From NCBI GenBank assembly GCA_030681645.1, contig JAUXRX010000056.1:186001-250000 (forward strand): 64,000 nt of DNA. The letters are read 5' to 3'. Of this stretch, positions 33,470 to 40,867 are shown piece by piece (position 1 is the stretch's first letter; each line of letters opens with the position of its first letter). The notes beneath the pieces are model-generated. The model made no database searches and had not been told where the DNA came from. It saw only the letters and a list, made by a program, of their open reading frames with translations. The stretch is from Archangium sp. (GTDB taxonomy: Bacteria; Myxococcota; Myxococcia; Myxococcales; Myxococcaceae). The position numbers were made by a program, and so were the translations under genes.

Positions 33470-34246
33470 GTGAGCTCCGTGCTCGACAGCGCGTGGTCAC
33501 TGGGCGAGCAGCTCGGCTTCAGGCGCGAGGCGTTCGACGCGGCCCTGGCGCCGCGGCTCTCGGCCGGAGTCGACGCGGAAGGGCTGGTGCTCGCGGCGGG
33601 GTGCCTGGCGGGGCTGCCGGCGGCGCTGGCGGTGCTCGACCGCGAGGTGCTGCCCGGCGTCAGGGCGACCCTGCTGCGCCGGGCCGAGGCGGCGATGGTG
33701 GACGACGTGCTGCAGCAGACGCGGCTCAAGTTGCTGCTGGGCGCGTCACCGGGGCTGGCGCAGTACGCGGGGCGCGGACCGCTGCAGGCCTTCGTGCGCA
33801 CCGTGGCGGTGCGCCTGCTCAACCTCGAGGTCGCGGCCAGGCCCGCCGGGTCCCAGGAGGCGCTGGAGACGCTGGCCGACGCCGCAGAGCTGGACGGCGG
33901 GCTGCTGCGGGCCGATCAACAGCAGCACTTCAAGGACGCCTTCCGGGTCGCCGCGGCGGCCCTCACGCCGCGGCAGCGCTCGCTGCTGCGGCTCAACCTG
34001 GTCGACGGCCTGTCGATCGACGAGATCGCCCCCGTGTACGGTGCGCACCGCAGCTCGGCGGCCCGGTGGCTGGCCGACGCGAAGGAGGCGCTGGCGAAGG
34101 AGACGCGGCGGCAGCTCGCGTCGCGGCTTCAGCTGGAAGGGGAGGCCCTGGAGAGCCTGCTGCGCTCGGTGCAGCACCGCTTCGACCTGAGCCTCCAGAG
34201 CGCGCTGCGCGAAGTGTCAGTGGGAGGGAGTAAAGGGGTCCCATGA
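33470..34246 (+). CDS. Sigma-70 family factor, Myxococcales gmx1-type
   Basis: The 258-residue protein resembles the Myxococcales-restricted sigma-70 family 1 (TIGR03001). A region-2-like segment is VDDVLQQTRLKLLLG with GLAQYAGRGPLQAFVRTVAVRLLN, and region 4 is LTPRQRSLLRLNLVDGLSIDEIAPVYGAHRSSAARWL. It directs RNA polymerase to unknown promoters. The GTG follows GGGGGGG. It is divergent from the lipoprotein-kinase operon and overlaps the next gene by four bases (ATGA). Confidence 0.8.
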   Translation: MSSVLDSAWSLGEQLGFRREAFDAALAPRLSAGVDAEGLVLAAGCLAGLPAALAVLDREVLPGVRATLLRRAEAAMVDDVLQQTRLKLLLGASPGLAQYAGRGPLQAFVRTVAVRLLNLEVAARPAGSQEALETLADAAELDGGLLRADQQQHFKDAFRVAAAALTPRQRSLLRLNLVDGLSIDEIAPVYGAHRSSAARWLADAKEALAKETRRQLASRLQLEGEALESLLRSVQHRFDLSLQSALREVSVGGSKGVP

Positions 34247-34719
34247 CCAACGACGCGACCGAGATCATGGAGCCGACGCTGTGGCGGAAGAACGGGTGGA
34301 CCGCCCGCGTCATCAAGAACGAAGACGACGACGGCTGGGCGGTGGAGATCCGGAAGGACGGCATCCCCGAGCCGGCGTTGATCAGCCCGTGGGTGATGGG
34401 GCGCGACAAGAAGAACCCCAAGCCCTTCGACGGGCCCGCGTTCGCCACGTTCGTGAAGACCGCGTCCGAGGTGCTCGACCGCTCGGCGCGGCAACGCGAC
34501 GCCACGCTCAAGAAGCGGCTCGCCATCGCGTGGGAAGGCCGCTGGTACGACGTGGTGCTCGAGCTCGTGCCCGAGGAGTACGAGCCGTACGCCGAGCTGT
34601 CCGCGGTCGACGACGCCGGTCAGCAGGTGGCGAAGCACCGCGTGGCCGCGAACTTCAAGTTCAACCGCGACGTGGCCAACGAGTGGGTGCGCGGCGGCTT
34701 CACGGCGCCCCCAGGCTGA
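34243..34719 (+). CDS. Unassigned 158-aa protein, cotranscribed with the sigma factor
   Basis: The product is acidic at both ends and rich in Trp and charged residues (EPTLWRKNGWTARVIKN, RLAIAWEGRWYDVVLELV). I recognise no family, signal or membrane segment. Its ATG overlaps the sigma stop, so it may modulate that factor; this is inferred from position only. Its last 224 bases have a near-identical second copy from 35381, see there. Confidence 0.65.
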   Translation: MTNDATEIMEPTLWRKNGWTARVIKNEDDDGWAVEIRKDGIPEPALISPWVMGRDKKNPKPFDGPAFATFVKTASEVLDRSARQRDATLKKRLAIAWEGRWYDVVLELVPEEYEPYAELSAVDDAGQQVAKHRVAANFKFNRDVANEWVRGGFTAPPG

Positions 34720-34733
34720 GCTCCGCCAGCACC
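34496..34733 (+). repeat. 238-base direct repeat, copy 1
   Basis: These bases match 35381-35618 at a constant offset of 885 with seven mismatches (about 97% identity). They cover the last 74 codons of the sigma-linked gene plus the first 14 bases after it, which in copy 2 form the end of the exonuclease-family gene. Confidence 0.9.
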
Positions 34734-34746
34734 TCGCCCAGATGGA

Positions 34747-34878
34747 GTCGACGCGCGGGTGGCGAAGTGGAAGGGCGAAGGCGCGCTCGACCTCGCACCG
34801 CTGCACGAGTTCGGCTCGGCGAAGACGGGCGAGCCACGTGGCATCCTCGAGATCGCCTCAAAAGGCGAAAGGCCTCTT
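34747..34878 (+). other. Possible coding remnant after the first repeat copy
   Basis: In the frame from 34747 about 40 codons read smoothly (VAKWKGEGALDLAPLHEFGS, then a Thr-Gly-Glu segment) with the codon bias of the region, but there is no start and no complete gene. It lies in the inserted stretch between the two repeats and may be the tail of a foreign gene. I cannot name it. Confidence 0.25.
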
Positions 34879-35263
34879 AGTAGTAGATGCGCATCCACGT
34901 CGCGACCACGGCCCCCTCCTTGACGGCGACGAAGCACAGATCAGCGTCGTAGTCCCAGTACCCTGAGTAGGGTTCCCCGAGTTGAACCAGCTCGACGTTC
35001 TGGAACGCGGGCTCGGAGCACTGCTGAAGGTCTTCCCCGGTGCACCAGCCATAGCGCCTGGCGCAGCACAGGTGCTGTCGCACAGGGCCGTTGGGCGCCG
35101 AGACCGAAGAGAGCCCAAACTGGAACTCACCATCGGGAAAGAACTCCTCCCGCGGCAGCCCAAAAGCGGCCTGTCCGAGCTGCAGCGTGGCGCACTGCTT
35201 TCGCCCGGTGGGACCGCAGCCCAGCGCCACCAACGCCAGCATCAGCAGCAAAGTCCATCTCAT
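34877..35263 (-). CDS. Small lipoprotein in inserted segment
   Basis: The 128-residue product starts with a lipoprotein signal (MRWTLLLMLALVALGCG) and has seven further cysteines, including CC and CxxxEDLQQC-like spacing. It has no recognised family. The gene lies entirely between the two copies of the 238-base repeat, so it came with an insertion, and codon use does not clearly set it apart. Confidence 0.55.
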   Translation of the reverse strand: MRWTLLLMLALVALGCGPTGRKQCATLQLGQAAFGLPREEFFPDGEFQFGLSSVSAPNGPVRQHLCCARRYGWCTGEDLQQCSEPAFQNVELVQLGEPYSGYWDYDADLCFVAVKEGAVVATWMRIYY

Positions 35264-35380
35264 GGCGGCCCCCCAAGCACGGCTCGCGCCAGCGCAAAGT
35301 CCTGAATCCGCAGGCGCTGGAGCAGAGACGCACCAGCGAGGTATGACATCAAGAGGCACCAGCCCGTCGCGAACACACCA

Positions 35381-35604
35381 GCGACGCCACGCTCAAGAAG
35401 CGGCTTGCCATCGCGTGGGAAGGCCGCTGGTACGACGTGGTGCTCGAGCTCGTGCCCGAGGAATACGAGCCGTACGCCGAGCTGTCTGCGGTCGACGACG
35501 CCGGTCAGCAGGTGGCGAAGCACCGGGTGGCCGCGAACTTCAAGTTCAACCGCGACGTCGCCAACGAGTGGGTGCGCGGCGGCTTCACGGCGCCGCCAGG
35601 CTGA
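35381..35604 (+). pseudogene. Duplicated 3' end of the sigma-linked gene
   Basis: This is the second copy of the last 74 codons of the gene at 34243-34719, without its start or first half. All six base differences inside the coding part are in third codon positions and none changes the amino acid. A small frame continues upstream but the joined sequence is unrelated. The copy overlaps the end of the convergent exonuclease-family gene. Confidence 0.75.
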
Positions 35605-36355
35605 GCTCGGCCAGCACCGGGAGGTGATCGCTCGCCTGCCCGGTGAGCGTGTCGCACGACTGCACGGTGAACTGCTTGCTCGCCCAGATGTAGTCGATGC
35701 GCGTGATGGGCAAGGCGGAGTTCCAGGTCTTGGCGAGGCCGCCTCCCTTCACGTCGCAGGAGTCCTGCAGGGACTTCGTGAACACCTCGTACGGGGGGCT
35801 CCCGGAGTCGTCGTTCATGTCACCCATCACCAGCACCGGCAGGTCGCTCGCCGTGGCCAGCGCGTACGCCGTCTTTGCCTCGGCCAGGCGCGCGGCGTCG
35901 CAGGCGTCGGTCTCCTTCTTGTCGCGGAAGGGGAAGGTCACGGTGAAGTGCACCACGATCACGTGCACGTCGCCTGAAGGCGTGCGCACCACCGCGTCGA
36001 GCTGCGAGAGCCGGCTGCCCTTCACCTTCACGGCCTTCGCCTTGATGATCGGGTGCTTCGAGAGCAGCGCCACGCCGAACTCGCCGCCCTGCCAGGGGAA
36101 GAACGGCGCGTAGAACACGTTCATGCCCAGCGCCTTTGCGAGCTTCGCGGGTTGGTTTGCCTTGCCCGAGCGCCTGGTGAGCCGGTCGACCTCCTGCAGG
36201 CCGATGAGGTCCGCCTTCGAAGCGGTGAGCGTGTCGATGATGCCCTTGAGGCCGCGATCGCCCGCGAGGATGTTGTACGTGACGACGCGCAGGCGCGGCG
36301 GTTCGACCGCGGGAGCGTGGCCCAGCGTCAGCGCGACGAGCAGGAGTGCGTGCAT
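35585..36355 (-). CDS. Endonuclease/exonuclease/phosphatase family protein, secreted
   Basis: The 256-residue protein has a short signal peptide (MHALLLVALTLGHA) and the DNase I-like fold motifs TYNILAG, LIGLQEVD, GVALLSKHP, VIVVHFTV, LVMGDMND and the final SDHLPV, with the metal-binding Glu and catalytic His kept. Substrates may be phospholipids, nucleic acids or sugar phosphates. Its last 12 codons fall in the 238-base repeat, and a similar end sequence also follows copy 1. Confidence 0.8.
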   Translation of the reverse strand: MHALLLVALTLGHAPAVEPPRLRVVTYNILAGDRGLKGIIDTLTASKADLIGLQEVDRLTRRSGKANQPAKLAKALGMNVFYAPFFPWQGGEFGVALLSKHPIIKAKAVKVKGSRLSQLDAVVRTPSGDVHVIVVHFTVTFPFRDKKETDACDAARLAEAKTAYALATASDLPVLVMGDMNDDSGSPPYEVFTKSLQDSCDVKGGGLAKTWNSALPITRIDYIWASKQFTVQSCDTLTGQASDHLPVLAELSLAAP

Positions 36356-36428
36356 CGCGGCCCGTCGTGCAAAACGCCGACCAGACCCGGTTGTGCGATG
36401 GGATGACTCGGACTAGGGGCGAGGCAAC

Positions 36429-37856
36429 ATGAGCGAGAAGACCCCGCAAGGCGCCGCTACTCCCACGTCGAGTGATCCGTCGAGCGCCGCCGAGAATGCA
36501 GCGGTCGTTCACCAGCGCATCGATTCGCTCAACGCTGGCCTCGAGAGCCTCAAGCACAAGACGGGCACGACGAACTTCTTCGAGGAGCTCACCTGGCGGC
36601 GAATGCTGCACGACTCGATGCCGGGCACCGACAAGCTGCTGAACACCGAGAAGGTGCGCGGCTACATCGGGTTCGACCCGACCGCCGATTCGCTCGGCGT
36701 GGGCAACCTGGTGCAGGTGATGACGCTGCTGCACTTCCAGCGCGCGGGGCACACGCCGATCGTCCTCGTGGGCGGCGCGACGGGCATGGTGGGCGATCCG
36801 TCAGGCAAGTCGGAAGAGCGCAACCTGCTCGACGCGGACTCGCTGCAGCAGAACCTCGCAGGGCAGAGGAAGCAGCTCGAGCGCCTCCTCGACTTCAGCG
36901 GCAGCAACGCCGCCGAGCTGGTGAACAATTACGACTGGTTCAAGGACATCTCGTTCCTCGACTTCATCCGCGACGCGGGCAAGCACCTCTCCGTCAACTA
37001 CATGATGGCGAAGGACTCGGTGAAGAAGCGCATCAGCGGCGCCGATCACGAGGGCATGAGCTTCACCGAGTTCACGTACCAGCTGATCCAGGGCTACGAC
37101 TTCTTCCACCTGTGGAAGCACCAGGGCGTGAAGCTGCAGATGGGCGGGTCGGACCAGTGGGGCAACATCACCACGGGCACCGAGCTCATCCGCCGCAAGG
37201 CCGCGGGGGATGCGTATGCGCTCACCACGCAGCTGATCCAGAAGGCCGACGGCACCAAGTTCGGCAAGACCGAGAAGGGCAACCTCTGGCTCGACCCGAA
37301 GCGCACCTCGCCGTACGAGTTCTACCAGTTCTGGCTCAACGCCTCGGACGAGGACGTGAAGCGCTACATGCGCATCTTCACCCTGCTCGATCGCGAGACG
37401 GTCGAGGGCATGGAGAAGGAGCACGACGCCGCGCCGCAGAACCGCCTGCTCCAGAAGACGCTCGCGAAAGACATCACCACCCGCGTGCACGGGCAGGACG
37501 AGCTCGACTTCGCGCTCTCGGCCACCGAGCTCCTCTTCGGCAAGGGCACGATCGATCAGCTCAAGTCGCTCACCGAGGAGCGCTTCGTCAGCGTCTTCGT
37601 CGGCGCGGGCGTACCGGTCGCTGAGCTGCCCCGGGAGGCGTTGACGGCGGGCGTGAACGTCGTCGACCTGTTCTCGCGGCTCATCGAGTCGAAGTCGGAG
37701 GTGCACCGCCAGCTCAAGGGGAACTCCCTCTCGCTCAACAAGGAGAAGGTGACTGACGGCAAGCTCACCATCGGCGCGGACAAGCTGATCAACGGCCGCT
37801 ACCTGCTCCTGCAGAAGGGCAAGAAGGACTACTGCCTGGTGAAGGTGGTCGGCTGA
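36429..37856 (+). CDS. tyrS: Tyrosyl-tRNA synthetase with N-terminal extension
   Basis: The 475-residue enzyme charges tRNA-Tyr. It has GFDPTADSL at 81-89, the VGGATGMVGDPSGKSEER segment, YQLIQGYDF and QMGGSDQWGNITTG for Tyr recognition, KFGKTEKG as the KMSKS-type loop and a C-terminal S4-like domain. Two things are odd: about 45 extra polar residues at the start, and the HIGH motif reads GVGN (90-93), where most relatives have a His first. The next gene starts two bases after the stop codon. Confidence 0.9.
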   Translation: MSEKTPQGAATPTSSDPSSAAENAAVVHQRIDSLNAGLESLKHKTGTTNFFEELTWRRMLHDSMPGTDKLLNTEKVRGYIGFDPTADSLGVGNLVQVMTLLHFQRAGHTPIVLVGGATGMVGDPSGKSEERNLLDADSLQQNLAGQRKQLERLLDFSGSNAAELVNNYDWFKDISFLDFIRDAGKHLSVNYMMAKDSVKKRISGADHEGMSFTEFTYQLIQGYDFFHLWKHQGVKLQMGGSDQWGNITTGTELIRRKAAGDAYALTTQLIQKADGTKFGKTEKGNLWLDPKRTSPYEFYQFWLNASDEDVKRYMRIFTLLDRETVEGMEKEHDAAPQNRLLQKTLAKDITTRVHGQDELDFALSATELLFGKGTIDQLKSLTEERFVSVFVGAGVPVAELPREALTAGVNVVDLFSRLIESKSEVHRQLKGNSLSLNKEKVTDGKLTIGADKLINGRYLLLQKGKKDYCLVKVVG

Positions 37857-37858
37857 GC

Positions 37859-39379
37859 GTGGGCAAGGCGCTGCGAGCGGTCTTCGGGCTGTTCGCCTTC
37901 GCGATCGTCGGCGTGATCGCGATGCTCGCGCTCGCGAAGCACAACCTCGAGACCGCGCGCTTCACGCAGGACGTGGTGGTGACCGTCGCGACGCGCGGCT
38001 TCAACCTGGGCAGCGCCGAGCACGACGTCACCGAACAACTCGAGCACGCCCTCTCCCAGGTGGAGGGCGTCGAGTCGATTCGCAGCACCACCACGTCGGA
38101 CGTCGTGATCATCTCGGTGCGCGCGGCCGGCGTCGGCATGGACGCCACTCCGCCGGTGATGCTGATCCAGGAAGCCGTCCGCGCCGCTGCGCCCCGCCTC
38201 CCGTCCGACCTCGACGTGCCGGTCGTGCAGCTCGTCGAGTTGGATCCGCCCACGCGGCACTTCATCGCCAGCTCCGACTCGCTGTCACGCCTCGACCTCT
38301 CGCGCTGGCTCGACGAGGTGCTGCGCCGCCGGGTCGAGGTGCAGCAGGGCGTTCGCGCGGTGAAGCTGTGTGGCGCGCTGCGCCCCGAGCTGAAGGTGAC
38401 GCTCGATCCGGCGCGGCTGAGCGCCCTTGGAATCCGCGCCGACGAGGTGGTGAACGCGCTGCAGCGCTCGTCACTCGAGCTCCCTGGAGGTCATCTGATC
38501 GCAGGCGGAGCGACGCTGCAGGTGCGGACCACGAGCCCCACCATGGAAGCGCTCCAGGCCCTCGAGCTGAAGCCCCAGGTGCGGCTGAGCGACGTCGCGA
38601 CACTCGAGGTCAGCGGAGTTCCAGATGGCTGCCTCTCCGCGAGCGACGTGCTCGTCTCGGTGCCGATGTTCGCCGCCACGGGAGAGCTGAAGCTGACCGA
38701 CCATCCCGCGGTGAAGCTCAGGCCGTTCACGCCGGTGCGCACCGCCACGTACCTGGGCGCGCCCGGCTCGCCGGTCGAAGAGACGCTGCGTGCACTCTCT
38801 CGCGCGCATCCCGGCGCGATGATCACTTCGGAAGACGGGCGCTTCACCGTGATGTTCCCCGAGCCGTCGCCGCTCAAAGACCTTCCCGGCATCGCGCTGC
38901 GTTCACTCGACGAGCCTCATTCGGTGGTGCGGGTGAGCGGACCGGACTTCGAACAGCTCACGAAGCTCGGCGCGGCTGTTCGCGACACGCTCGCGAAGGA
39001 GAACCCGAAGTGGCTCGGCGTGGTGTGGCCGATGCTCGCTCCGGAGCGCGTCATCAGCGCGCAGCCCGGCGTGAAGGACGTGGCCCAGACGCTGCGCCTC
39101 GCCATCACCGGCGTCGAGACCGGGCGGATGGAGGATGGGACTCGCGTGCGGGTGCGCGCGGGCTCGTCGATCGAAGACGCGGTGTTGCCTGATGGCCGTC
39201 CGTTGGGCAGCGCCGTACAGATCTCGGAAGTGCTCGCTCCCGCGGCGATGCTCCGGGTGAACCGTCAGCGCGTCGTGGAGCTGGAAGTCGGGCTCGAGCC
39301 CGCGGCGATCTCCCAGGCACTGAAGGGTCTGCCCTTGCCCCCGGGCTATGCGGTGTCGGTGACGCAGACTGAGAACTGA
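37859..39379 (+). CDS. RND (AcrB-type) porter-domain protein without the membrane transporter domain
   Basis: The 506-residue protein has one N-terminal membrane span (about 5-24), then sequence like the periplasmic porter domains of AcrB-type efflux pumps. The first half shows EHDVTEQLEHALSQVEGVES, then RPELKVTLDPARLSALGIRA and VRLSDVATLEVSG; the second repeats the plan with VVRVSGPDFEQLTKLGAAVR and ALLRVNRQRVVELEV-like strands. The eleven other helices and proton-relay residues of RND pumps are missing. It starts with GTG just after tyrS and has no nearby adaptor or outer-membrane channel gene. Confidence 0.7.
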   Translation: MGKALRAVFGLFAFAIVGVIAMLALAKHNLETARFTQDVVVTVATRGFNLGSAEHDVTEQLEHALSQVEGVESIRSTTTSDVVIISVRAAGVGMDATPPVMLIQEAVRAAAPRLPSDLDVPVVQLVELDPPTRHFIASSDSLSRLDLSRWLDEVLRRRVEVQQGVRAVKLCGALRPELKVTLDPARLSALGIRADEVVNALQRSSLELPGGHLIAGGATLQVRTTSPTMEALQALELKPQVRLSDVATLEVSGVPDGCLSASDVLVSVPMFAATGELKLTDHPAVKLRPFTPVRTATYLGAPGSPVEETLRALSRAHPGAMITSEDGRFTVMFPEPSPLKDLPGIALRSLDEPHSVVRVSGPDFEQLTKLGAAVRDTLAKENPKWLGVVWPMLAPERVISAQPGVKDVAQTLRLAITGVETGRMEDGTRVRVRAGSSIEDAVLPDGRPLGSAVQISEVLAPAAMLRVNRQRVVELEVGLEPAAISQALKGLPLPPGYAVSVTQTEN

Positions 39380-39386
39380 ACGTCGT

Positions 39387-39493
39387 CTCCCTCTCCTTGC
39401 GAAGCGGGGAGAGGGCCGGGGGTGAGGGGCCGAACGATGAAAGCGCCCCTCACCCGGCCTGCGGCCGACCTCTCCCCGCCGCGCAGGGAGAGG
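39387..39493. repeat. Head-to-head pair of CTCCCTCTCC hairpin repeats
   Basis: A direct copy (39387-39431) faces an inverted one (39443-39493, GCCCCTCACCCGGCCTGCGG...CTCCCCGCCGCGCAGGGAGAGG). Together they make a large inverted repeat between two convergent genes and probably a strong bidirectional terminator. Confidence 0.7.
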
Positions 39494-39544
39494 TTTCAGA
39501 ACAGCCCCCCGCCTCGTCGATCGACCGGAGCGCCTCCGCCGCGT

Positions 39545-40867
39545 CTAGGTCAGGAGGCCTGGCAGCCCGCCGGTACCGGCGTCGAGATCGCCGAAGCGGG
39601 TGATGTCGGGCAGCCCCATGAACTGGGCGATCGACACCAGCAGGCGGTGGTGGAACGCGCCGCCCGCGTTCAGCAGGCGGCCCGAGCGCACGCCCTTCGC
39701 GCCGCCGCCCGCGACGACGAACGGCACGTTGTCGAAGTTGTGCGCGCCGGTCGCGACCTCGGTGCCCCAGACCACGAGCGTGTTGTCGAGCATGGTGCCG
39801 CTGCCTTCGCGAACGGCGGCGAGCTTGTCGAGCAGCACCGCGAACTTCTGCGCGTACCAGGTGCAGATCTGAATGCGGGTGGCGCGCGGCCCCGGCGAGC
39901 CCTCGTCGTGGCTCAGGTTGTCGTGGTGCGCGCCCTGGTAGCCCAGCCAGGGGTACGGCACGTTGTCGTGGCCGTTCGAGAACTGGAGGCTGGCGACGCG
40001 CGTCAGGTCGCACGCGAACGCAGCGGCGACGAGCGAGGCCTGCTGGTCGAAGAGCTCGGGCCGGTTGGCCACGGCCCCCGAGTCGAGGGCCGCGGGCATC
40101 GAGCCGCGCTGACACGCCCCCACCGTGTTCTGCGCGAGCTGACGCTCGAGGTCGCGCAGCGCGGTGAGGTGCGCCTCGAGCTTCGAGCGGTCGTGCGCCC
40201 CGGCCCGGCGAATCAGCGCGTCGACCTCGGCCTTGTTCACGTCGATCATGCTCTGCTTCTCGAAGCGAATCTTCTCGAGCCGCGCGGCGTCGGCGTTGAG
40301 GCCCGCGAACAGCGAGGCGTAGACGGCCCGCGGGTCGGTCTGCGGGTTCAGCGCGGTGCGCGCGCCTGAGTAGATGGTGCGGAACGCCGCCTGGCTGATG
40401 CTGGTCTGCACCCCGAGCTCGAGCGAGCGATAGGTCGTGCCCGCGTTGAGCCGGTTGGCGATGACCTGATCGATCGACGGCCCGGTGCTCCAGACACCGA
40501 CCGGCACGTTGCCACCGGCGACGACGGTCTCGATGTCGTTGACGCGAGCACCGGTCCACAGCGTGGACATGCCGATCGGGTGCGGAGCGAGCGCGCAGTT
40601 GGGGTGGTACTCGCCGTTGATTCGCAGGCCGTCGATCACGACGAGCTTCGACTTGTGCGCGGCCAGCGGCTGCAGAATCGGGCTCAGCGTGAAGTTGGTG
40701 TCGGAGCCGCCAGGCTTCCACTGGTCGTAGATGGTGCCGTGCGGGGTGAAGAAGAGCAGCAGGCGCTTCGGCATCGACGGCACCTGCCCGTACGCGTCGA
40801 GGAGCGGAACGAGCGGGCTCGCGAGCAGTGCGCCAGTCGCTGCCTTGAGCAGGTCGCGCCGGTTCAC
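39545..40867 (-). CDS. DUF1552 family protein with twin-arginine signal
   Basis: The 440-residue product starts VNRRDLLKAATGALLASP, a twin-arginine export signal. The rest follows DUF1552: RLLLFFTPHGTIYDQWKPG, SKLVVIDGLR, HPIGMSTLWTG, GNVPVGVWSTGPSIDQVIA and the late NTLVVWGTEVATGAHNFDNVP, with several conserved His and Asp residues. DUF1552 genes almost always follow a DUF1592 gene, as here, and the two proteins probably act together outside the cytoplasm. The role is unknown. The GTG start overlaps the stop of the upstream gene. Confidence 0.8.
   Translation of the reverse strand: MNRRDLLKAATGALLASPLVPLLDAYGQVPSMPKRLLLFFTPHGTIYDQWKPGGSDTNFTLSPILQPLAAHKSKLVVIDGLRINGEYHPNCALAPHPIGMSTLWTGARVNDIETVVAGGNVPVGVWSTGPSIDQVIANRLNAGTTYRSLELGVQTSISQAAFRTIYSGARTALNPQTDPRAVYASLFAGLNADAARLEKIRFEKQSMIDVNKAEVDALIRRAGAHDRSKLEAHLTALRDLERQLAQNTVGACQRGSMPAALDSGAVANRPELFDQQASLVAAAFACDLTRVASLQFSNGHDNVPYPWLGYQGAHHDNLSHDEGSPGPRATRIQICTWYAQKFAVLLDKLAAVREGSGTMLDNTLVVWGTEVATGAHNFDNVPFVVAGGGAKGVRSGRLLNAGGAFHHRLLVSIAQFMGLPDITRFGDLDAGTGGLPGLLT

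Noticed and set aside
30667-34233. 1188-codon open frame on the plus strand
   Set aside because: It is opposite the kinase and lipoprotein genes and out of frame with the sigma gene; composition is that of a shadow frame.
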